From NCBI GenBank assembly GCA_050084985.1, contig JBITNC010000001.1, forward strand, positions 151,962,001 through 152,026,000: DNA of 64,000 nt, given 5' to 3'. A program made the position numbers and the translations under genes. Positions 57,770 to 64,000 of this stretch are shown here, one piece after another (the first letter of the stretch is position 1; every line of letters begins with the position of its first letter). The notes beneath the pieces were generated by a model, which did not search any database, was not told the DNA's origin, and was given only the letters and a program-made list of their open reading frames with translations. Source of the stretch: Nageia nagi. Lineage: Eukaryota > Pinophyta.

Positions 57770-58892
57770 CTACTTTAATAAAAAATATGGTACATGGGAG
57801 TTGGTAGATCTTCAACTTAGAAAGAAGGCTATTAGATGTAAATGGATATTTAAAACCAAGTACAAAGCTAATGGAACACTTGATAAGAAAAAAGCTTGAC
57901 TTGTTGCTAAAGGTTATTCCCAAGAGAAAGGTATCAACTATGAGGAGACTTTTTCTCCCATAACTAAGATGAAGAACATTTGAATTTTAGTGGAAATGGT
58001 TGTATAATTTAGTTAAAAAGTACACCAGATGGATGTTAAAAGTGCCTTCCTAAATGGATACTTAGAGGAAGAAGTTACATGCAACAACTTGAAGGGTTTA
58101 TGATTTATCTAGGAAAAACAAAAGTATGTAGACTAATTAAATCTATATATGGCTTAAAATAGGCTCTAAGATCTTGGTATATTGAAATTGATGAACACCT
58201 ATCACAACATGATTTTCTTCAAATTCCATATAATCCAAGTATCTACTTTCAATAACATGGGGGGAGATAGCTATAGTTTTAGTAAATGTCAATGATTTGA
58301 TTATCATAGGGACTAATGAAGAGTTGATTTAATCATGTACAAATGATCTCAAAAAAATATTCAACATGATCAAAATTGGTTTACTTCATTATTTCTTTGG
58401 ATTAGAGGTTTGAGAAATGCAAGATCGAATATTTATTTCACATATGAAGTATACCAAGAGCTTGTTAGAGAGATATGGGATATTAGAATATGAATTGATA
58501 AAATGGCAATTGAACCTAATTTTTATTTATCATACCATGATAGTTCTCCACCGGTAAATGCAACTCTTTATTGTCATCTAACTGGAGGGTTAATTTACCT
58601 TGCATATACCATAAAAGATATTTTCTATGCCATCAATTATCTTTCAATATTTATGCATGACCAAAGAAAGCCTATTGGATTATGATAAAACATGTCGTGA
58701 GATATATCAATGGCATTAATAGTTATGGCCTAGAGTATAAGAAGAATGATAAGTTCATCTTGATTAGATACATAGATGCATATTATGGAGGATCCTTGGA
58801 TGATAAAAGATCAATGACATGATATGTTTTCTTTCTTAGATCTGGACCACTTTCATGGGGTAGCAAGAAACAAAGCACCACTAGTCCATAAA
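57770..58892 (+). pseudogene. Copia RT and start of RNase H of element K
   Basis: RT motifs in order: RCKWIFKTKYKANGTLDKKK, LVAKGYSQEKGINYEETFSP, VHQMDVKSAFLNGYLEEEV. The YVDD box is degraded (VNVNDLIIIG-like, near 58285). RNase H starts at 58680-58880 (ISMALIV; SGPLSWGSKKQSTTSP in a shifted frame) and is cut by an AT-rich insert at about 58892. Numerous stops. Confidence 0.8.
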
Positions 58893-59408
58893 CTTAAAAA
58901 AATAGGTTTTTTGTATTTTCTAATATTTTTTTATTGTTTTAGAATTTTTAAAATATATATATATAATAATTATTTACAAATAATTATTCATAGTTTATTT
59001 TTTTAAAAAGGATAAGTTTAGGTCAAATTATGCTTATCATACACAAGCAATTTTTAAAACATTAATTAAGGTCAATAAAAAGTTAATAAAAATACTACTC
59101 ATGAAAATTTTATAAAAAACAATCCTCAACAATTTCTAGTTTCTTAGGTATCCTTGCCTAAAGGGATTTAAAAAATACTTTAATTTAGGTCCAATTTTGG
59201 TTGTTATACTTGTGCATGGTATGGTCCTGAAATAATATTTTTTAAACAATGACTTTTATTCATGCTTATTAAAAATTAATTTCTATCATCTGGGTATTAG
59301 AATAAATTATATAATTGAAAATTAGACTCCGAGCACTACATTTTTACTTGAATGATTTTTTTCAAGATTCAATGTCTAAGTGCTTCAAATTTTAATTTCA
59401 ATTGTGAC
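58892..59408. other. AT-rich insertion inside RNase H of K
   Basis: About 520 bases that have no counterpart in copia pol and no reading frame, lying between the SKKQSTTS part of RNase H and its end (QIADVFTKSL near 59540-59600). Termini and superfamily not determined. Confidence 0.45.
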
Positions 59409-59410
59409 CA

Positions 59411-59592
59411 AACCTAAAAATCAAGCAAAACACTTACTTTTTGGTCATAAAGTGGACCCATATTCTTAATTTTACCCAAATTGCAGATGTATTCACCAAA
59501 TAACCTAAAAATCAAGCAAAACACTTAATTTTTGGTCATAAAGTGGACCCATATTCTTAATTTTACCCAAATTGCAGATGTATTCACCAAAT
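59411..59592 (+). repeat. 91-bp tandem duplication at the end of K pol
   Basis: The unit starting aacctaaaaatcaagcaaaa and ending attcaccaaat occurs at 59411-59501 and 59502-59592 with almost no difference. It duplicates the RNase H tail motif (TQIADVFTK). The near identity against an otherwise decayed element marks it as recent. Confidence 0.93.
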
Positions 59593-59669
59593 CTCTTAAT
59601 AATGAAAAGTTTGAATACTTTTAGATCTTCCTCTCATGTCCTTTAAATACCTAATGTATTATGAGGGGG

Positions 59670-59892
59670 TCTTAGAAATAATACATTAGCCAATATTATA
59701 TATATTATGTATCTAGATACGCTAGATATTAATAATACATTAGTGCTTCTTATTAATGTATAGTATTTAAATATTAGGGATTCATAATGTGGTTGTGTAA
59801 TTCTATTAATCTATGGGAATGTAACTCTCATACTCCAATGTATTTATACCTACTCTAAAATAATACAAGATAACTCTCTTGGCTCATTTCTA
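59670..59892 (+). repeat. 3' LTR of element K
   Basis: tcttagaaataatacattag ... catttcta; preceded by the purine tract gagggggt. Aligns with 53782-54003. Confidence 0.82.
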
Positions 59893-60101
59893 CTTATTTC
59901 AATGAGTCTTGACATATTGGTCTCCAATACAACAAATCTTCGTTGAAAGTTTGCATCAGATTGGATAGCTTGAGGAGACTCTTCCTCATGAAGATCATCC
60001 ATTAGATCTTGTCTCCTTCTTCTTCTAATCTCAGGATCTGCAGGAACTAGATTTGAATCTCTACTTCTTCTCCCTTGCATCCATAATCTTAAATTTGTCA
60101 C
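59893..60101 (-). pseudogene. Gypsy gag N-terminus of relic J
   Basis: Reads MTNLRLWMQGRRSRDSNLVP, then PEIRRRRRQDLMDDLHEEES, and VVLETNMSRLIEISRNE, a recognisable gypsy gag start with a basic then acidic stretch. It breaks at the K 3' LTR and resumes at 53781. Confidence 0.7.
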
Positions 60102-60118
60102 TTAACTTTGATACCATA

Positions 60119-60366
60119 TAATCTATAATTACCTTAATCTAATGGCTTTAAAAGGATATCAACTTACAAAATTATTAATAATGGAGTATGAAAATAAAAC
60201 TAGAGATGTTGAACATCAACCATTCAATTAACATGTGTTAGGTCACGCTACAATTGGAGGAGAAGATAAATGATCATTAGGATTTTTTTTAGAAAATTGA
60301 ACCTTTATCTGGGTAATCGCTTCATGATTTGTAAAGCCAAATCATTTAACAATGATGTTGTATCCT
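60119..60366 (-). other. Expected 5' LTR of J; no partner seen
   Basis: Sequence immediately beyond the J primer site; contains no gene. Its end cannot be fixed without a second copy. Confidence 0.35.
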
Positions 60367-60690
60367 AAAGTTGATATCAACACCAAAAATATCCCACTTT
60401 GGTAAAGCCTCAATATAGGATGCTGCACTGTGAAGTTGATGATGTTAACATAAGAAGTGTTGCACTTCGGCTAGGCCTCAACACTAAACATCATATCATG
60501 AAGCTAATGAAATCAAAATGAGAGGTGTCATACTCCAATAAAGACTCAACATTGAATATTGCATTGTGAAACTGATGATATCATCATAAGAGATGTTACA
60601 CTCCAGTAAAGCTTCAACATTGAATATCATATCATGAAACTGATGATATTAGTAGAAGAGATGTCACACTTCAATGATGCATTTCTTGGA
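60367..60690. repeat. 68-bp minisatellite
   Basis: Nearly five imperfect copies; the word gaa-ctgatgata recurs at 60432, 60500, 60568 and 60636, an exact 68-base spacing. Each unit contains 'aagagatgtcacactcc-ataaagcctcaacattgaatat', so the array has a constant core and a variable junction. No reading frame. Confidence 0.92.
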
Positions 60691-62700
60691 TCATTGTAGA
60701 TGATGATGTCGATAAAAAGATCCAAAAAAATGGTGATACATTTTCTATATCAAGACATATAATAATGTTAGCATTAAAGTCTTAGATCATGATAAATAGC
60801 ATAATAGACCTTATAGTTCATGACAACTCATGACAATACTCAAAACATGTTTGACAACATGTGAGAATGATGGAAAACACCAAATAACACTAGATAAACA
60901 TAAAACATAAGATCAAATTCCACCATGAGTATGTCTGGTATAATGCACATACATAATTTCATCTCTAGATCAGAAAATCAATTTAGCAAACCAATGCAAA
61001 CAAAATACAAAAATGTAAATATAAAGTAATTTAGATTAGTCATATATTATTATAGAAAAAATTATTTTTAGGCATATTAACTAATATTTTTAGAAGGTAA
61101 AGGTAAAATTTATTATTTATCTTGTTATCTAACATATTCTTTTGAGTTATATGTTTCTTATGCAAATTTATCACACATTCTCTAAAGGAGAGGCAACTCA
61201 TATATCTTTCGTATCAAAATAATAAATATTATAACAAGTTTTGTAAATAATATAAATTTTTACTTAATAGTCATTTTTATTATACTTTTATTAATAGTTT
61301 GTGTCAATCTTCAAAGAATACAATTATAATAATTAATCCAAAAAGTAATAGGAAGTTGTGTGGTTGTATTATTTGAAATAACTTTCAAGTGTCATCTAAA
61401 ACTACTACAACATTAATTACACCATTATAACATTTTATCTTTGAAAAAATATTTCCCAATTGTGTTCTTATATGTATCAACAATTTGGTTACTATCATTA
61501 TTATATTTGTAGGCTTGGAAGTATGATGGAGATTTTACCATATGGCATCCTAAAGCATATTTTAAGTATTTTTTATTTATTTTTTACATTGGGGGAATCA
61601 ATAACTATTTACAATCTTCTTTGCCTCATCATGGGTTCGAATATTACTCTTGTTGCCCCCATTATTGCTAGCTACACTAGGTAAACATTTTAACAAGACT
61701 TGAGAGATTTAAACTTAGGTCATTGCCTATTCATGGGTGTGGGTAAACAAGTAGACCATACTCTTAGGTGAGCATCTCTCAAGTATCATTTAAAATTTTA
61801 TATTACATTTTTTGTAGTATTTGTCACTTTAATTTATATTTTTTTCCTAAATGGAGATTGTTCGTATTTTTTACAAGTGTGGTTCTTAGGTTCTACCAAT
61901 GCAGTCTAGAAAAAGATATAATATGAATCATAAAGATAAAATAGAGAGATGCACTATGAATATGAAAGGATTTTTGTAGATTTTAACCCTCCATTATGTT
62001 ACAACAACTTCCTAGCTGCAATTTTGATTTGCTTGTAGTAATTGACTTTTTTTTTTTTAATTTAACGTTTCAATCTAACATTATTAATTTGTAAAAATGT
62101 TTAATTAGAAGATCGATTATCTTAGAAGAAAAGTTCATAAATTCAAATTTTCTTTTACATAAGAAAACTATAAAATAAAATAATATGATTTGGACACAAA
62201 ACATATAAAAAAGATCTAAATCTTAAATAATGAAAGAACCCCTAATCTCTATTTTTGTTACCTTATAATCTTATCAACCTATCAATATCTTTAAAAATTA
62301 CAAATCTTTAATCTTTAATCTCGATTGTTGGTTGAATTAATCATGTGTTGACCTTGCTACGATATGTGTCCCATGTTCCATTCAATTCTCAATACGAGAC
62401 ACACATGCTATGTATGCAACAGTTGATCTCTAGTGAACGTTAATATAATTTACCTTTATTTTTCTATTCATAAACCCTATAAGAAGAATTGTTACTACAT
62501 TTTCTAAACCACCACAATATTTGATGACACTTGGAAAGACTAAAAAAAAAAAATTAAATACAATGCTATAAAAGAACATCATATTTTCATGAATCCTTTG
62601 TAACTAGTTTTTATATGAACGTAAATCATAGCTAAAGATAGATATTATTAATTTAAAGACAGATATTATTAATTAAACCCTAAATCAAATCAAGTGAAAA
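60691..62700. other. Intergenic, AT-rich; a possible SINE fragment
   Basis: No gene. Near 61631 gggttcgaatattactcttg resembles a tRNA B box, followed by ttgctagctacactaggtaa, wording I associate with plant tRNA-derived SINEs; low confidence. Poly(T) at 62048. Confidence 0.4.
62676..62688 (-). promoter_or_regulatory. Telo-box-like element upstream of the terminal gene
   Basis: aaaccctaaatc is the plant telo-box (AAACCCTAA), frequent in promoters of growth-related and ribosomal genes, about 260 bases upstream of the ATG. Could be chance. Confidence 0.35.
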
Positions 62701-62820
62701 GTAGAGGCCGACATGGACCGTTGGTAATACAAAGATGCCATCCGATGGGCCTAATGAGTATAATCCCATCCACATGTCCTGCCCAAACCAAAGAATGCTC
62801 GCACTCATATCATCTCAGAA

Positions 62821-62834
62821 GGTTATATTTATAT
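62821..62834 (+). promoter_or_regulatory. Candidate TATA box of the terminal gene
   Basis: ggttatatttatatgc contains TATATTTATA about 115-120 bases before the ATG at 62946. The sequence after it is CT-rich (ctctgctgttac), typical of a plant leader. Confidence 0.5.
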
Positions 62835-62945
62835 GCACTCACACCTTCATAGTGCTTAGCGTACAAAGTTGGTTGTCTTAGGGAGTTCCCTTTCGCTCTT
62901 CCCTCCGAATTGGGTCCATTTTCTTCCTTCCTCTCTGCTGTTACA

Positions 62946-63737
62946 ATGGAAAGAGTATTTTCCAGCAATCGAAATGAAAGTGGGAAATCTCTGCAGTCCA
63001 ATTCTTGTTTCAACATCAAGTGCCCAATCCCTCTCTCTTTTCCTCCACCTACCCCAAATATTTGTGATCGTTGCACCCCTTCCTACCAGAATCAAAATCA
63101 GATCGAGATTCAGAGACCACCAGATATGCCATCCGGACCTAGCATATCTTCATCTGGGTCTGTTGAGAAGCGACCTCTCCTGACATGGCGGGAAGATTTT
63201 CAATCCAGGGATAAGGCTGCTGCTGATGGTGTGCAGGATGACTGTCCCCTCGATGATGTAATGGTTTTGTTAAGAGAAGCCCTAGGTGCAATAGAGAAGG
63301 AGGATCTGGATATAATCCAACAACATAGGGGTGTAGATCAACAAGAAATGGTAAGAGATCAAACATACAACACGATGACTGGTGCTTCTAATGTCATTAC
63401 CAACGTCAAATCAGTAGCTCAGAATACCAATATGGCGAATGCACTTTCAAGTCCTGCTCCTCATGTGAGTGATGGAAATAGGGTTCGTGGACATCCTGGG
63501 CATCTACATGACTGCACTTGTATTGTATGTAGACAGCCTTCCAGAGGAAATAGACACCCTGAGGGCTGCAATTGCTATGTGTGTGATGCTTACAAACGCA
63601 GACGTGAAACCTACAAGAAAATACAAGAGGATGGAGATGGAGAGGAACACTATGCACATAAAGATGACTGGGTAGAGGCTGATTTTGGAATTGGACCTGC
63701 TACTGCTCCTTCCAAGAAGAAGAAGCGATTTTGCTAA
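62946..63737 (+). CDS. Uncharacterised nuclear-type protein with a double C-x-C-x2-C motif
   Basis: 263 residues from ATG at 62946; a longer in-frame reading would need a TTG at 62910, which plants do not normally use. Residues 1-85 are Ser/Pro/Asn-rich with scattered Cys (CPIPLSFPPP, CDRC). About 95-125 is acidic and helical (DDVMVLLREALGAIEKEDLD). About 180-215 holds GHLHDCTCIVCRQPSRGNRH followed by PEGCNCYVCDAYKRRRE, that is, C-x-C-x2-C twice, twelve residues apart, with a basic follow-on. The same arrangement ('CTCIVC-QP-SGKG ... C-C-VC--VKRR') occurs near the C-terminus of the VAL/HSI2 B3 repressors (from memory). The tail KKKKRFC may be a nuclear signal. No B3, PHD or CW domain is present in this frame, so it is either a short relative or an exon. 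Intact and codon use is gene-like. Confidence 0.75.
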   Translation: MERVFSSNRNESGKSLQSNSCFNIKCPIPLSFPPPTPNICDRCTPSYQNQNQIEIQRPPDMPSGPSISSSGSVEKRPLLTWREDFQSRDKAAADGVQDDCPLDDVMVLLREALGAIEKEDLDIIQQHRGVDQQEMVRDQTYNTMTGASNVITNVKSVAQNTNMANALSSPAPHVSDGNRVRGHPGHLHDCTCIVCRQPSRGNRHPEGCNCYVCDAYKRRRETYKKIQEDGDGEEHYAHKDDWVEADFGIGPATAPSKKKKRFC

Positions 63738-64000
63738 CTCAGGGAGAGTTGGAGTTTCAACATAACATTTCTGGACAACCCTAAACATCTGAATTTTTTT
63801 AAAGATCTGTGCTGGATTTTATATTCTATACATTCTTTTCTGTAGATAAATATTTTAGGATAGATCTCTTTGTTCATGAATTGCACGTATTGCTTTCAAG
63901 ATCTTCTTGGAAACTATTTGTAATGGAATATGTATTGCATTTAATAGAATGCAAACAATTCTTTGTGTAAGTCTCATTAAGTTATTGAAGGACGTTTTAA
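63738..64000 (+). other. 3' flank of the terminal gene
   Basis: No further coding. AT-rich with poly(A)-signal-like words (gataaatatt near 63845, tttaatagaatg near 63940). Confidence 0.5.

Larger units (their letters stand above)
53782..59892 (+). mobile_element. Ty1-copia retrotransposon K
   Basis: A plus-strand element of 6.1 kb: 5' LTR 53782-54003, primer site 54007-54018, gag from about 55140, protease, integrase, RT, RNase H, purine tract gagggggt at 59663-59670, and 3' LTR 59670-59892. The LTRs (222 and 223 bp) are quite diverged and have lost the TG starts, so this is an old copy. No clear target duplication. It contains further inserts (54955-55080 and 58892-59408). Confidence 0.85.
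52950..60118 (-). mobile_element. Ty3-gypsy relic J (gag), split by copia element K
   Basis: Minus-strand gag in two pieces, 59893-60101 and about 52980-53781, flanking element K. A primer site, minus strand TGGTATCAAAGT, is at 60105-60116, so the 5' LTR would start near 60119. No protease or pol found on the left, so it is truncated or gag-only. Confidence 0.7.

Noticed and set aside
61631-61660. tRNA B-box-like sequence as a tRNA gene
   Set aside because: No matching A box or cloverleaf can be formed around it; at most a SINE fragment.
62910-62945. Longer N-terminus for the terminal gene starting at 62910
   Set aside because: The codon there is TTG, not ATG; the first ATG in frame is at 62946.

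Overview
The window is plant nuclear DNA: AT-rich, with plant LTR retrotransposons, L1-like LINEs, hAT and pogo-like transposase relics, long microsatellites, and two apparently intact genes far apart. Gene spacing of tens of kb, heavy nesting of mutated elements, and gag proteins that resemble those I know from conifers make a gymnosperm the best guess (inference; species not determined). No bacterial, organellar, CRISPR, rRNA or complete tRNA features were seen.

Layout. 1-4247 is the 5' half of a Ty1-copia element on the minus strand; its other end lies outside the window and its leader holds an (AT)n tract and a 265-bp foldback element. 4248-7640 holds rearranged LINE reverse transcriptase debris. 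11317-11970 (minus) is an intact gene for the plastid SecE1 subunit of the thylakoid/plastid Sec translocase, with a TATA box near 12235. 13447-16572 is the 5' part of a Ty3-gypsy element (N), cut by copia element A (3' LTR 16573-17072). A in turn carries a solo LTR (17474-17973) and a complete copia element B (18070-25531, target duplication gtcaa). Beyond B, element A continues to about 26455 and then runs in inverted order to 27345. B carries, between its leader and its 5' LTR, what looks like a captured host exon encoding part of a TFIIB/PTF2-like cyclin fold.

27346-28790 and 39240-39670 are AT-rich low-complexity arrays flanking a dead L1-type LINE (F, about 28791-39239). F is interrupted by two complete non-autonomous LTR elements: E (29295-32122, gag plus protease) and G (37047-39023, an unrecognised ORF). 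40191-42600 is a pogo-like transposase relic with a CENPB-type DNA-binding region and a DDE domain. 43980-47822 is a copia gag/protease relic (D) holding a complete gag-only Ty3 element C (44733-47390, target duplication catac). 49380-51060 is a hAT transposase relic. 52950-60118 is a Ty3-gypsy gag relic (J) split by copia element K (53782-59892). 60367-60690 is a 68-bp minisatellite. The window ends with a second intact-looking gene at 62946-63737, a 263-residue protein with a double C-x-C-x2-C motif like the one in VAL/HSI2 B3 proteins.

How things work together: only SECE1 and the terminal gene look like functional host genes. The rest is a layered record of insertions, in which three small LTR elements (C, E, G) lack polymerase and must have used proteins from other elements. 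N, with an LTR box like that of C, is a candidate relative of C's helper.
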